The notes under the pieces are model-generated. The model was given only the letters and a program-made list of their open reading frames with translations, had not been told where the DNA came from and searched no databases. Shown here piece after piece: positions 28,941-37,399 of a stretch of DNA of 64,000 bases. Positions within the stretch are counted from its first letter, which is position 1, and the number at the start of each line of letters is the position of its first letter. Position numbers and translations under genes: made by a program. Origin of the DNA: SAR116 cluster bacterium (GTDB taxonomy: Bacteria; Pseudomonadota; Alphaproteobacteria; Puniceispirillales; Puniceispirillaceae); NCBI GenBank assembly GCA_004212735.1, contig SHBD01000001.1, forward strand, positions 1 through 64,000, given 5' to 3'.

Positions 28941-29402
28941 TCACGGTATAAACTGGGCCAGCGAGAGTGACAGGACATCAATATAATAGAGAAATTCCGC
29001 AGGTAGTCGCCGAAGTGCCCAGACAAGAGGGTCAATCGTCAGCGATGAGGGCACAGCCATGATGACTGTCAACAGGATCGCCAGCAATAGCAGAGTGGCA
29101 AAGGTGATTTTCCTGAAAGAAAAAACGCTGCCGCTCATGGTGTCATGTGCGCAGACCGGACATAGCAGCGTCAATCTCCGGGAAAGGCGGCGGTCACCAG
29201 CAATCATCAGGAGCGTGGCGCAGTTCTGACAGGGCGAGATGTGATATTTATCCTTTACGGAGAAACTTGCCGCATCGTCTGACGCTTGTTTGACAAAAAA
29301 CAGGCGGGCGCATTTGTGACAGGAAACAGGAATTCCATAGAATTTCCTGAAAATATCAGGAATTTTGCCAATTGTGGAGCAATGGGGACAGGAAAGCAGC
29401 AT
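28941..29402 (-). CDS. Double zinc-ribbon membrane protein of unknown function
   Basis: 153 aa from ATG 29402. CPHC (residues 5-8) and CHKC (about 28-31) form one ribbon of the MJ0042 type. CQNC and CPVC (about 57-60 and 83-86) could form a second. A single membrane segment (FATLLLLAILLTVIMAVP) follows near residues 101-118, with a short tail. This resembles alphaproteobacterial MJ0042-type zinc-finger membrane proteins of unknown role. It is the last gene of a reverse-strand pair inserted between hrcA and grpE. No Shine-Dalgarno is clear; a hairpin lies just upstream of the ATG. Confidence 0.65.
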   Translation of the reverse strand: MLLSCPHCSTIGKIPDIFRKFYGIPVSCHKCARLFFVKQASDDAASFSVKDKYHISPCQNCATLLMIAGDRRLSRRLTLLCPVCAHDTMSGSVFSFRKITFATLLLLAILLTVIMAVPSSLTIDPLVWALRRLPAEFLYYIDVLSLSLAQFIP

Positions 29403-29413
29403 TTTGAGCCAAG

Positions 29414-29445
29414 ATTCTTGTAGGTGTTTTATCACCAGCAAGAAT
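29414..29445 (-). other. Hairpin in the 5' leader of the zinc-ribbon gene
   Basis: Arms ATTCTTG (29414-29420) and CAAGAAT (29439-29445), with inner arms GGTG (29423-29426) and CACC (29433-29436), separated by a TTTTAT loop. In the reverse-strand transcript it ends 11 nt before the ATG. It is not followed by a U tract, so a terminator is unlikely. Confidence 0.5.
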
Positions 29446-29531
29446 AGGGAATATAATTTAACAAACCCTTAAACCCGACTTTTCTTTTGTGTTCTTTTGC
29501 GGAATTTCTCGCCTTCGGACGTGGCGAATGA

Positions 29532-30464
29532 TCAGCAAGTCGCTTTCGCCTTTGTTTTTTTCGCTGTCTTTGGGGTCACTTTTGCGGCTGCTTTTCTGGC
29601 CACCTTTTTTTCTGCCGTCGCTGCAGAGGATTTTTTTGCCACTTTTTTGCCAGCTTTAAGATCGACGATTTGCGATTCATTCTGGTTGCCGATGGCAGCC
29701 TCCACGATCTTTGGCAACTCTTCGGAAACAACGGATCTGACCGTGTCACGGATCAGTGTTTGTAACGCTTGTTGGTCCATGCTGATGGTGTCGTTCTGCG
29801 TTGCGTCCGTTTGTGATTCTCTGGACTCGACCGCTGGAACAGTGCCGACAGCTGCAGCGATATCCGCCATGACGGCATGCACGTCCGCCTGTGCCTGCGA
29901 AACCAGCCTATTGGCATCTTCTGGCTGCAGCTCATCGTGGGCTGAGGCTGAGGCTGAGGCTGAGGCTGGGGCAGGTGGCTCAATGGGCTCAATGTCGGTT
30001 TTTTGAGGGGTTTTGGTTGCGCTGAGCGTTGTGGTGCCGTGCGTGGCTTGTTTGTCTGTGTCAGTGTTGCCAGCAGCGGCGTTGCCAGCAGCGGCGTTGT
30101 CAGTAGCGGTGTCGTCTGGGGCAAGACTACTAATTGGTTCCGCTGCAATCACTTGTCCAGTGCTGCTTGGTTGTTGCTGCGCAGGTTTGGTTGATGCCTC
30201 TTGCGACGAGTCCCATTCCTCTTCGGCGTCTGCCAGCAGATTCTTTATTCTCTCTTTTAATGGCAGGCCGTCATCGCTGGTGCGTGCTGAACGTGCCTCA
30301 GCATGAATGGCTGCGATGGTTTGCAACTCGGCGGCTGGATTGGACAGAGTCTCATTGGCCGGAGTCGATTTGACGATGGCCAGCATCGGGCCTCCTTCGG
30401 CCACGACCGCCTCTGCTTCCTGATAAAGTGCCTCAATGGATTGTCTGACAGTGGTAGGACTCAT
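29532..30464 (-). CDS. Low-complexity protein with PopZ-like helix and histone-H1-like tail
   Basis: 310 aa, function unknown. Residues 1-95 are acidic and partly helical (LKERIKNLLADAEEEW). Residues 96-190 are Ala/Thr/Pro/Ser-rich and disordered in appearance, with SASASASA and AAAGNAAAGN repeats. A helical segment follows near residues 228-256 (LQTLIRDTVRSVVSEELPK then IVEAAI). It looks like the C-terminal oligomerisation region of PopZ-type (DUF2497) proteins. The last 40 residues are Lys/Ala-rich (KKVAKK, KKVARKAAAK, KTAKKTKAKA), as in histone H1-like proteins. It is reverse-strand, between hrcA and grpE. PopZ relation is only suggestive. Confidence 0.6.
   Translation of the reverse strand: MSPTTVRQSIEALYQEAEAVVAEGGPMLAIVKSTPANETLSNPAAELQTIAAIHAEARSARTSDDGLPLKERIKNLLADAEEEWDSSQEASTKPAQQQPSSTGQVIAAEPISSLAPDDTATDNAAAGNAAAGNTDTDKQATHGTTTLSATKTPQKTDIEPIEPPAPASASASASAHDELQPEDANRLVSQAQADVHAVMADIAAAVGTVPAVESRESQTDATQNDTISMDQQALQTLIRDTVRSVVSEELPKIVEAAIGNQNESQIVDLKAGKKVAKKSSAATAEKKVARKAAAKVTPKTAKKTKAKATC
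29941..29970. repeat. Hexamer tandem repeat (GCTGAG)
   Basis: Four copies of GCTGAG followed by GCTGGG. On the reverse strand they code for the Ala-Ser run of the low-complexity protein. A site of this kind can expand or contract by slippage in 2-codon steps without shifting frame. Confidence 0.9.
30066..30110. repeat. 15-bp tandem repeat, three units
   Basis: GTTGCCAGCAGCGGC at 30066-30080 and 30081-30095, identical, then GTTGTCAGTAGCGGT at 30096-30110 with three differences. It encodes the AAAGN-type repeats in the disordered middle of the reverse-strand protein. Confidence 0.9.
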
Positions 30465-30775
30465 CTATCTGGCCTGTCTTAACAACGCGGGTGTTCCGCG
30501 GTGTGATTTCGCTTGCAAGGGTGCGCCAATGCGAGATTAAAACGATTGGTTGTCAGAGTGACACAATTTCGATTTTGATACAATATCTGGTGTGTGTGGC
30601 GCATTTTACATATAGAATTTGTGGTCTATGATGCCACCGTCTATTCAGGCTTTCTAAACTCCAAAAAAAATCCTGATCTTTGCTTGGATATGGATGCGCT
30701 AGGCATTAAATACTTCTGGAACCTATATCTTCTGTCCGGCCCGCCGGCAGAGGCGACTACGGCAAAGGGAATAAA
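30465..30775. promoter_or_regulatory. Divergent intergenic region before grpE
   Basis: 311 bp between the reverse-strand low-complexity gene and grpE, AT-rich from about 30560. It must hold promoters for both. A weak RpoH-like candidate for grpE is CTTG at 30683-30686 followed after 17 nt by CATTAAA (30704-30710). CCTATAT at 30722-30728 has no matching CTTG. No CIRCE is seen. The open frame crossing into grpE (from 30594) is not convincing. Confidence 0.4.
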
Positions 30776-31432
30776 ATGGCCGAAAATAGCAAAGATGATG
30801 TGTCTGAGACTGAGGCGGACCAGCCTGAAAAATCAGAGGCGTGGCAAGATGTTGTTGAGAATGACACTGGTGAAATAGAGATTAATGCTGAACAGGATGA
30901 CGCGGCTGAAGATGATCCGCTGAGCGTTCTCGTCGCCGAGCGTGACCAACTGAAAGACCAGCTTCTGCGCGCGATGGCCGAAACGGAGAATATGCGTCGC
31001 CGCACCGAGCGGGAAATGCAGTCAGCCCGCAAATATGGACATACCAGTTTTGCGCGCGACCTTGTTGGTGCGATTGACAATCTGGCGCGCGCAATCGAGG
31101 CCACTGACACCACGAATAAAGACGAGTCTGAGGAAAACGTGTCCGAAGAGGCGTTGCAGGGTCTGGTTAAGGGCATCGAGCTCAGCTGGACAGAAATTCA
31201 GTCTGTGATCGAAAAACATGGGATCAAGCGAATTGACCCGGTTGGAGAAAAATTTGACTACAATCTGCATCAGGCGATGTTTGAGATGCCAACGGACGAA
31301 CACGAGGCGGGCATTGTTGTCGAAGTGGTTCAACATGGTTATGTCCTGCATGACAGATTATTGCGGCCGGCCATGGTGGGTGTCTCAAAGGCACCTGATA
31401 GTCCCGCCAAAGAGGTCGATGCGCAGGCGTAA
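30776..31432 (+). CDS. grpE: Nucleotide exchange factor GrpE
   Basis: Releases ADP from DnaK, 218 aa. The acidic N-terminal 45 residues are followed by the long helix with AERDQLKDQLLRAMAETENMR. The beta-domain signature is VGEKFDYNLHQAMFEMPTDE and the C-terminal segment is VVEVVQHGYVLHDRLLRPAMVGVSK. It lies upstream of dnaK in the same direction, separated from hrcA by two inserted reverse-strand genes. Confidence 0.97.
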   Translation: MAENSKDDVSETEADQPEKSEAWQDVVENDTGEIEINAEQDDAAEDDPLSVLVAERDQLKDQLLRAMAETENMRRRTEREMQSARKYGHTSFARDLVGAIDNLARAIEATDTTNKDESEENVSEEALQGLVKGIELSWTEIQSVIEKHGIKRIDPVGEKFDYNLHQAMFEMPTDEHEAGIVVEVVQHGYVLHDRLLRPAMVGVSKAPDSPAKEVDAQA

Positions 31433-31453
31433 AAGCCAGATGAATGACCAGAC

Positions 31454-31481
31454 CTTGTAAGATGAGTTTGCCGCCTTATAT
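31454..31481 (+). promoter_or_regulatory. RpoH (sigma-32) promoter of dnaK
   Basis: CTTG at 31454-31457, a 17-nt spacer, then CTTATAT at 31475-31481. This matches the alphaproteobacterial heat-shock promoter pattern (CTTG, 17-18 nt, CYTATAT). It is about 128 bp before the dnaK start, leaving a leader of roughly 120 nt. Confidence 0.75.
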
Positions 31482-31608
31482 GGAATTTAGAAAATGAAGA
31501 GCATGACAGTGTCACCCGGTGCCAATGGGTGGGCAGGTCGAAATGCCAGGGGAAGCGCAGCGATCAAAATGATTGGTTGTTTCTGTGCGATGAGAAAGGA
31601 GCATGAAA

Positions 31609-33525
31609 ATGGGAAAAGTAATTGGTATTGATCTTGGGACAACAAATTCCTGCGTAGCGGTCATGGATGGATCTGAGCCCCGCGTTATCGAAAACGCTGA
31701 AGGTGCCCGGACCACACCGTCAATGGTGGCCTTTGCTGATGAAGAAGAGCGTCTTGTTGGTCAGCCTGCCAAACGTCAGGCTGTAACCAACCCTGAAAAA
31801 ACCCTGTTCGCGATCAAGCGTCTGATTGGGCGCCGATTCACGGACAAGGCAACAAAGAATTTTGCCAAGCTGGTTCCTTATGAGCTGCTTGGAGCCAAGA
31901 ATGGGGATGCTTGGGTGAAGGTCGATGGTGAGGAATACTCACCAAGCCAGATTTCCAGTTTTGTCCTGCGCAAGCTGAAAGAAGATGCCGAGGCGTTTCT
32001 GGGTGAAAGCGTCACCCAAGCCGTGATCACGGTGCCTGCCTATTTCAATGACGCGCAGCGCCAGGCAACGAAAGATGCTGGAAAAATTGCCGGCCTTGAA
32101 GTTCTCAGGATTATCAATGAGCCCACAGCGGCCGCCCTTGCTTATGGTCTTGACCGTAAGGAGTCAGGGCTGATTGTCGTCTATGACCTTGGTGGTGGTA
32201 CGTTTGACGTATCGGTGCTTGAGGTTGGCGATGGCGTCTTTGAGGTGAAATCCACCAATGGAGACACATTCCTGGGTGGTGAGGATTTTGACCACCAGAT
32301 TATTGAATTCCTGGCCGATGAATTCAAATCGTCCGACGGCATTGATCTGCGCGGTGACAAGCTCGCGCTGCAGCGTTTGAAAGAAGCCGCTGAAAAGGCG
32401 AAAATCGAACTGTCCGCATCACTGCAGACGGACATCAACCTTCCCTTTATCACGGCAGATGCAAGTGGACCAAAACATCTGAATATCAAGCTGACAAGGG
32501 CTAAGCTTGAACGGCTTGTCGAGAAGCTGGTTGAACGGACAATCGTCCCCTGCAAGGCGGCGTTGAAAGATGCGGGCGTGAAGGCATCTGATATCGATGA
32601 GGTAATCCTTGTCGGCGGAATGACCAGAATGCCGAAGATTATTGATACGGTGAAGGAATTCTTCGGAGCTGAACCGCATCGCGGCGTCAATCCCGACGAG
32701 GTCGTGGCATCGGGCGCAGCCATCCAGGCGGGTGTGCTGACAGGCGATGTTAAGGATGTGTTGCTGCTTGATGTGACGCCATTGTCCCTTGGCATTGAGA
32801 CTTTGGGTGGCGTATTCACCCGGTTAATCGATCGGAACACGACCATTCCGACAAAAAAGAGTCAGGTGTTCTCAACGGCCGATGACAATCAATCTGCTGT
32901 GACAATTTCCGTTTATCAAGGTGAACGTGAAATGGCCGCAGATAACAAGCATCTGGGCCAGTTCAATCTGGAGGGAATTGCCCCTGCCCCACGTGGTGTG
33001 CCGCAGATTGAGGTTGCTTTTGATATCGATGCCAATGGTATCGTCAAGGTAAGCGCCAAGGACAAGGCCACCGGCAAGGAGCAGGAGATCAAGATTCAGG
33101 CGTCTGGCGGTCTGGACGATTCGGACATCGAACGGATGGTTGAGGAAGCCGAAGCCAACGCCGAAGAGGATAAGAAGCGCCGCGAATCTGTTGAGACACG
33201 CAATCAGGGTGAAGCGCTCGCCCATGGCGCACGCAAGGCCATCGACGATCTTGGCGACAAGGCTGATCCGGATGCCAAGGCCGAGGTTGAGGCTGGCATT
33301 GAAGCCCTGCAGACCGCGCTTGACGGTGATGATATTGAAGATGTCAAAACCAAGTCTGCCGAGCTGTCACAGGCAATGATGAAGATGGGTGAGGCAGCCT
33401 ATCAGGCAGAACAGGATGCCACCGGCGATGCCGGATCTGGGGACTCCCCGAACTCGGACGATACCGTTGTCGATGCCGAGTTTGAGGAAGTCGATGGCGA
33501 TGCAGCGGCCGGCGACAAGAAGTAA
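31609..33525 (+). CDS. dnaK: Molecular chaperone DnaK (Hsp70)
   Basis: ATP-dependent Hsp70 of the cytoplasm, 638 aa. ATG 31609 ([19 protein letters not shown]) is preferred over ATG 31603 because GGAG at 31598-31601 is then 7 nt away instead of 1. The nucleotide-binding domain shows [22 protein letters not shown] and [10 protein letters not shown]. The linker [16 protein letters not shown] leads to the substrate domain. The acidic C-terminus ends [11 protein letters not shown], the DnaJ/TPR-contact type tail. Its own heat-shock promoter lies upstream and a hairpin terminator follows. Confidence 0.99.
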   Translation: MGKVIGIDLGTTNSCVAVMDGSEPRVIENAEGARTTPSMVAFADEEERLVGQPAKRQAVTNPEKTLFAIKRLIGRRFTDKATKNFAKLVPYELLGAKNGDAWVKVDGEEYSPSQISSFVLRKLKEDAEAFLGESVTQAVITVPAYFNDAQRQATKDAGKIAGLEVLRIINEPTAAALAYGLDRKESGLIVVYDLGGGTFDVSVLEVGDGVFEVKSTNGDTFLGGEDFDHQIIEFLADEFKSSDGIDLRGDKLALQRLKEAAEKAKIELSASLQTDINLPFITADASGPKHLNIKLTRAKLERLVEKLVERTIVPCKAALKDAGVKASDIDEVILVGGMTRMPKIIDTVKEFFGAEPHRGVNPDEVVASGAAIQAGVLTGDVKDVLLLDVTPLSLGIETLGGVFTRLIDRNTTIPTKKSQVFSTADDNQSAVTISVYQGEREMAADNKHLGQFNLEGIAPAPRGVPQIEVAFDIDANGIVKVSAKDKATGKEQEIKIQASGGLDDSDIERMVEEAEANAEEDKKRRESVETRNQGEALAHGARKAIDDLGDKADPDAKAEVEAGIEALQTALDGDDIEDVKTKSAELSQAMMKMGEAAYQAEQDATGDAGSGDSPNSDDTVVDAEFEEVDGDAAAGDKK

Positions 33526-33544
33526 GCCAAACGAAAACCAGTTT

Positions 33545-33578
33545 ACCGGGACAGGTCATCTGTCCCGGTGTCTTTTTT
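33545..33578 (+). terminator. Intrinsic terminator/attenuator between dnaK and dnaJ
   Basis: Stem ACCGGGACA (33545-33553), loop GGTCATC, stem TGTCCCGGT (33561-33569), then GTC and TTTTTT (33573-33578). The nine-pair perfect stem plus U tract is a classical Rho-independent terminator. It ends 21 nt before the dnaJ ATG. Confidence 0.88.
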
Positions 33579-33598
33579 GATGATAGACGGCAGGCACC

Positions 33599-34711
33599 AT
33601 GAGCAAACGTGATTTCTATGAGGTCCTTGGTGTTTCGCGTGATGCTGATGACAAGGCGCTTAAATCCGCCTACCGCAAGCTTGCGATGCAAAATCACCCC
33701 GACCGAAACCCTGATGATGAGGCTGCAGGTGAGCGCTTTCGTGAGGCATCTGAGGCTTATGACATCTTGAAAGACCCGCAGAAACGTGCGGCGTATGACC
33801 AGCTTGGTCATGCGGCTTTTGAGAATGCTGGTGCAGGCGCTGGCGGTGGTTTTGGTGGTGGTGGTTTTGCCGACATTTTTGATCAGATGTTCTCGGAATT
33901 TTCTGGCGGTGCACGCGGCGGTCAGGGCCAGGACCGGTCTGGTAGTGACCTGCGTTACGACATGAATGTCACGCTTGAAGAAGCCTATTCAGGGTTGCAG
34001 AAGGACATCACAATTAATGTTCCGGTATCCTGCGGTAAATGTGATGGTTCTGGCGCCGCCGGCGGCAGCAAGCCCAGCACATGTGGCACCTGCGGCGGTG
34101 CTGGCAGGGTGCGTGCCCAACAGGGATTTTTTGCTGTGGAGCGGACCTGTCATGCCTGTCAGGGTATGGGTCAGGTCATTTCCGATCCGTGCAGGGATTG
34201 TGGCGGTGATGGCCGGGTACAACAAAGCAAAGTGTTGTCAGTCTCCATACCTGCAGGTGTCGATACCGGCACGAGGATCAGGTTGTCGGGTAAGGGCGAG
34301 GCCGGGGTTCGTGGCGGCGCGGCTGGCGATCTCTACATTTTCGTATCAGTGAATTCGCATCCGATCTTCACCCGCGATGGTTCCAACATTTTAACCAAAA
34401 TTCCGGTGCCGATGACGGTGGCGGCGTTGGGAGGCACAATCGATGTGCCGACTGTTGAGGGCAAGATGGCGCGACTGACGATCGAGGCAGGCACCCAGTC
34501 CGGACGGCGTTTCAGAATGCGTGGCAAGGGCATGCCGGTGCTGCGCCGGAGCACAAATGGTGATCAGATTGTCGAGGTTCAGGTGGAAACACCGACCAAC
34601 CTGACGAAAAGGCAGAAAGAGCTTTTGCAGACGTTTTCCGAGGCGGGAAACACCAGCCCGGAAACCTCGAGCTTTCTAGACCGGGTAAAACGTATCTGGG
34701 CTGATAGCTGA
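33599..34711 (+). CDS. dnaJ: Chaperone protein DnaJ (Hsp40)
   Basis: Co-chaperone that delivers clients to DnaK and stimulates its ATPase, 370 aa. The J domain holds HPD in MQNHPDRNPDD (about residues 33-35). A Gly/Phe-rich region follows (GAGGGFGGGGFADIFDQMF). Four CxxCxGxG repeats bind two zincs (CGKCDGSG, CGTCGGAG, CHACQGMG, CRDCGGDG). The C-terminal peptide-binding domains are complete. It is downstream of dnaK beyond a strong hairpin, so its level probably depends on read-through. Confidence 0.98.
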   Translation: MSKRDFYEVLGVSRDADDKALKSAYRKLAMQNHPDRNPDDEAAGERFREASEAYDILKDPQKRAAYDQLGHAAFENAGAGAGGGFGGGGFADIFDQMFSEFSGGARGGQGQDRSGSDLRYDMNVTLEEAYSGLQKDITINVPVSCGKCDGSGAAGGSKPSTCGTCGGAGRVRAQQGFFAVERTCHACQGMGQVISDPCRDCGGDGRVQQSKVLSVSIPAGVDTGTRIRLSGKGEAGVRGGAAGDLYIFVSVNSHPIFTRDGSNILTKIPVPMTVAALGGTIDVPTVEGKMARLTIEAGTQSGRRFRMRGKGMPVLRRSTNGDQIVEVQVETPTNLTKRQKELLQTFSEAGNTSPETSSFLDRVKRIWADS

Positions 34712-34766
34712 CGCCTGTTCTGCCCCCACTGTGATTTTCCAGCAACGGACAAACGCACTTTATGGC

Positions 34767-34794
34767 TTGCCGGCCGCGCCCTGCCACCTATAGT
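34767..34794 (+). promoter_or_regulatory. Candidate sigma-70 promoter for dapB
   Basis: TTGCCG (34767-34772), a 16-nt spacer, and TATAGT (34789-34794), 36 bp before the dapB ATG. It is in the 119-bp gap between dnaJ and dapB. Confidence 0.5.
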
Positions 34795-34830
34795 CTCGGC
34801 TGACGGCAGACAGAACAGAAAGTCACATCA

Positions 34831-35643
34831 ATGAGCGACGCGACAGTGAAAATAGCCATCCCGGGGGCCGGGGGCCGCATGGGCGGCATGTTGATCCGTG
34901 AGATTGCCGCGGCTGAGGATCTACAGCTTGTTGCGACAACGGACCGTCCGGACAGCCCTGCGATTGGTGAAGATGCTGGATTGGTGGCGGGTCTTCGAGA
35001 AAATGGGGTGATCATTGGTGATGATCCGGCGGCGCTGTTTGATCAGGCCGATGTGGTGATTGATTTTTCCAGTCCAGCCGCAAGCTGCGCGCATGCTGAA
35101 CTTGCCGCCAAATCTGGTGTCGCGCTGGTTGTTGGCACCACTGGCCTGGCGCCAGAAGACGAGGCCGTTTTGGAACGGGCTGGTGGGAGAGTAGCGCTTG
35201 TCTATTGTGCCAATACGTCGGTCGGCGTAACGCTGCTTGGCCAGATTGTCGAACAGGTTGCCGCGCAGCTGACCGATGGCTGGGATATTGAGATTGTCGA
35301 GGCGCATCACCATCACAAGGTGGACGCACCTTCGGGAACGGCACTTGCGCTGGGCAGGGCGGCGGCTCGCGGCCGCGGTGTCGAGCTGGAGGGCGTTGCC
35401 GATATGGTACGCAAAGGTCAGACAGGCGCCCGAAAACATGGTGATATTGGGTTTGCTGTGCTGCGTGGCGGCGATGTCACGGGTGAACATTCGGTGATTT
35501 TCTTTGGCCAGTCAGAGCGTGTTGAAATTTCCCACAAAGCGACTGACCGGGCTATCTTCGCCCGTGGTGCTGTGCGCGCAGCCAGATTTGCCGTTGGCGG
35601 GAAGCCCGGTTTTTACACTATGCAAGACGTGCTCAACGGCTAG
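34831..35643 (+). CDS. dapB: 4-hydroxy-tetrahydrodipicolinate reductase
   Basis: NAD(P)H-dependent step of lysine and diaminopimelate synthesis, 270 aa. The Rossmann motif [18 protein letters not shown] is at residues 8-25. The catalytic region is [22 protein letters not shown], with the His pair and Lys. [17 protein letters not shown] completes the signature. dnaJ-dapB is a usual alphaproteobacterial neighbourhood. It converges with tdk and the two overlap by 4 bp. Confidence 0.97.
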   Translation: MSDATVKIAIPGAGGRMGGMLIREIAAAEDLQLVATTDRPDSPAIGEDAGLVAGLRENGVIIGDDPAALFDQADVVIDFSSPAASCAHAELAAKSGVALVVGTTGLAPEDEAVLERAGGRVALVYCANTSVGVTLLGQIVEQVAAQLTDGWDIEIVEAHHHHKVDAPSGTALALGRAAARGRGVELEGVADMVRKGQTGARKHGDIGFAVLRGGDVTGEHSVIFFGQSERVEISHKATDRAIFARGAVRAARFAVGGKPGFYTMQDVLNG

Positions 35644-36215
35644 GACATAGCAATGCGCCAATGATAGCGACACAGCGAGACATATTTCTCGTTACCGCCA
35701 ATCTCGACCTGCGCTCCATCCCGAATCACCTCGCCGGATTCGTTCTGGCGGACCACCATCGTCGCTTTGCGTCCACAATGGCAGATGGTGCGGATTTCGC
35801 GCAGATTGTCGGCGATGGCCAGTAGCCGGGCGCTGCCGGGAAACATATTGCCCTGGAAATCAGTGCGCAGCCCGTAGCACATGACTGGAATATTCAGCTC
35901 ATCGACAATTTCTGCAAGCTGCCAGACCTGATCATCGGTCAGAAATTGTGCCTCATCGACAAGAACGCAATCAATTTTTGTCTGGTCATGATGTCCAGAG
36001 ACAAGCGCCGCCATGTCTGTCGTGTTGGAAAACACAAAAGCGTCCGCGCTCAGACCGATCCGTGAGCCAATGCGGCCTTTGCCATGTCGCCCGTCCAAGG
36101 CAGCGGTCAGCAACATGGTGTTCATGCCCCGCTCCTGATAATTGTGTGACGATTGGAGTAATATGGTTGATTTGCCGGCATTCATAGCCGAATAGGAAAA
36201 ATATAACTTGGCCAT
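35640..36215 (-). CDS. tdk: Thymidine kinase (TK1 type)
   Basis: Phosphorylates thymidine and deoxyuridine for salvage, 191 aa from ATG 36215 ([16 protein letters not shown]). The P-loop [12 protein letters not shown] is intact. The catalytic/Walker B segment [10 protein letters not shown] and the lasso region ([15 protein letters not shown]) follow. The zinc ligands CHCG and the late C..H (SLCRYHW) are present. Two upstream ATGs are possible but do not fit the family. It is divergent from upp over 136 bp. Confidence 0.95.
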   Translation of the reverse strand: MAKLYFSYSAMNAGKSTILLQSSHNYQERGMNTMLLTAALDGRHGKGRIGSRIGLSADAFVFSNTTDMAALVSGHHDQTKIDCVLVDEAQFLTDDQVWQLAEIVDELNIPVMCYGLRTDFQGNMFPGSARLLAIADNLREIRTICHCGRKATMVVRQNESGEVIRDGAQVEIGGNEKYVSLCRYHWRIAMS

Positions 36216-36351
36216 TGAAATCCATTCCATCCCCGAGCGGCCCATTGTGATGGCAATTCCATTTTTTGTTAACGAAAAACCTGCTTCTGAATGGAAAAAG
36301 CACCACTTTCAAGATAGGTTGCTTTGATGCCTTGCAATCAGGAACTCTATC

Positions 36352-37002
36352 ATGTCAGTCCACACCCAGAATAATGTTCATGTTCTTGTCCATCCGCTTG
36401 TTTCGCACAAGCTGGCGATACTGCGGGCCAAGGAAACACCGCCCCACCATTTTCGGCAAACTCTACACGAACTATCTTGGCTGCTGGCTTTTCCGGCATT
36501 GCAGAAATTGCAGGTGACCCCGGTCGAAGTCCAGACGCCGCTGGAAAGCATGATGGCTGAGACGATGTGTGATCCAAAGCCCTGTCTGGTATCGATTTTG
36601 CGGGCTGGCAATGGCCTGATTGATGGTTTCAGCCAGATATGTCCCGAGGCAAGCGTTGGTCATCTGGGCCTGTATCGTGATCATGAGACGGCCAAGCCGA
36701 TCTCCTATTATTCCAGCCTTCCCGATAAAATGGAAACGCGCCAGGTAATCCTTGGCGACCCGATGCTGGCGACTGGTGGCAGTGCGGTGATGGCCATTGA
36801 AACATTGCAGTCAATGGGTGTGAAGGATATCGTTTTTGCCTGTCTTGTTGCTGCGCCAGAGGGTGTTGCCGCGGTGCATGGGCAATTTCCGGATGTGCCT
36901 ATTGTAACAGCCGCGCTCGACAGAGAGTTGAATGGGATGAGCTATATTTTGCCGGGATTGGGTGATGCGGGTGACCGAATCTATGGGACTGTGCGGTCCT
37001 AA
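36352..37002 (+). CDS. upp: Uracil phosphoribosyltransferase
   Basis: Converts uracil and PRPP to UMP, 216 aa. It opens VHVLVHPLVSHKLAILRAKET. The VSILRAGNGLIDG segment follows, then the PRPP loop ILGDPMLATGGSAVMAI. The uracil-binding YILPGLGDAGDRIYGT ends the protein. AGGAA before the ATG gives a good ribosome site. It converges with cdd, overlapping by 4 bp, and supplies the salvage step for uracil released by the nucleoside hydrolase encoded nearby. Confidence 0.97.
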   Translation: MSVHTQNNVHVLVHPLVSHKLAILRAKETPPHHFRQTLHELSWLLAFPALQKLQVTPVEVQTPLESMMAETMCDPKPCLVSILRAGNGLIDGFSQICPEASVGHLGLYRDHETAKPISYYSSLPDKMETRQVILGDPMLATGGSAVMAIETLQSMGVKDIVFACLVAAPEGVAAVHGQFPDVPIVTAALDRELNGMSYILPGLGDAGDRIYGTVRS

Positions 37003-37397
37003 CCCAGATTTTCTGGCCCAAAACTATGGGGCAACAGTGCGCCGAGTGTGAGGTCGGCCTGCAGGCCGGCGGCGTCACAGATCAGAACATGCGTCATGTC
37101 CGTGGCAAATTCCCGGATGCGCTGTCGGCAACCTCCGCAGGGGGTGCACAGCTGGCTTCCATCACCACCGGAAACGGCAATTTTGATGATCTTTGTTCCC
37201 CCCTGTTGAACCATCATCGCAATGGCTGCTGTCTCGGCACAAATTCCATTCGGATAGGCGGCATTTTCCACATTCTGGCCCGTATGGATGCACCCGTTCT
37301 CATCAAGAAGCGCCGCACCAACCTTGAAACCTGAATAGGGTGCATAGGCCTTTTTGCGGGCATTGGTTGCCGCTGTGATCAAGGCGTCATCATTCAC
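36999..37397 (-). CDS. cdd: Cytidine deaminase
   Basis: Zinc enzyme converting cytidine and deoxycytidine to uridine and deoxyuridine, 132 aa (homotetrameric short type). It has YAPYSGFKVGAAL, the catalytic CAETAAI with the proton-shuttle Glu, and PCGGCRQ carrying the two other zinc Cys. NVENAAYPNGIC is the nucleoside-contact stretch. It is the last gene of the reverse-strand nucleoside operon, 2 bp after the second permease. Confidence 0.97.
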   Translation of the reverse strand: MNDDALITAATNARKKAYAPYSGFKVGAALLDENGCIHTGQNVENAAYPNGICAETAAIAMMVQQGGTKIIKIAVSGGDGSQLCTPCGGCRQRIREFATDMTHVLICDAAGLQADLTLGALLPHSFGPENLG

Positions 37398-37399
37398 CT

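Noticed and set aside
30512-30535. RpoH promoter for the region before grpE (CTTG at 30512)
   Set aside because: No matching -10 element at 17-18 nt.
30594-30878. Forward open frame before grpE
   Set aside because: GTG start without a ribosome site; it overlaps grpE in another frame and resembles no family.
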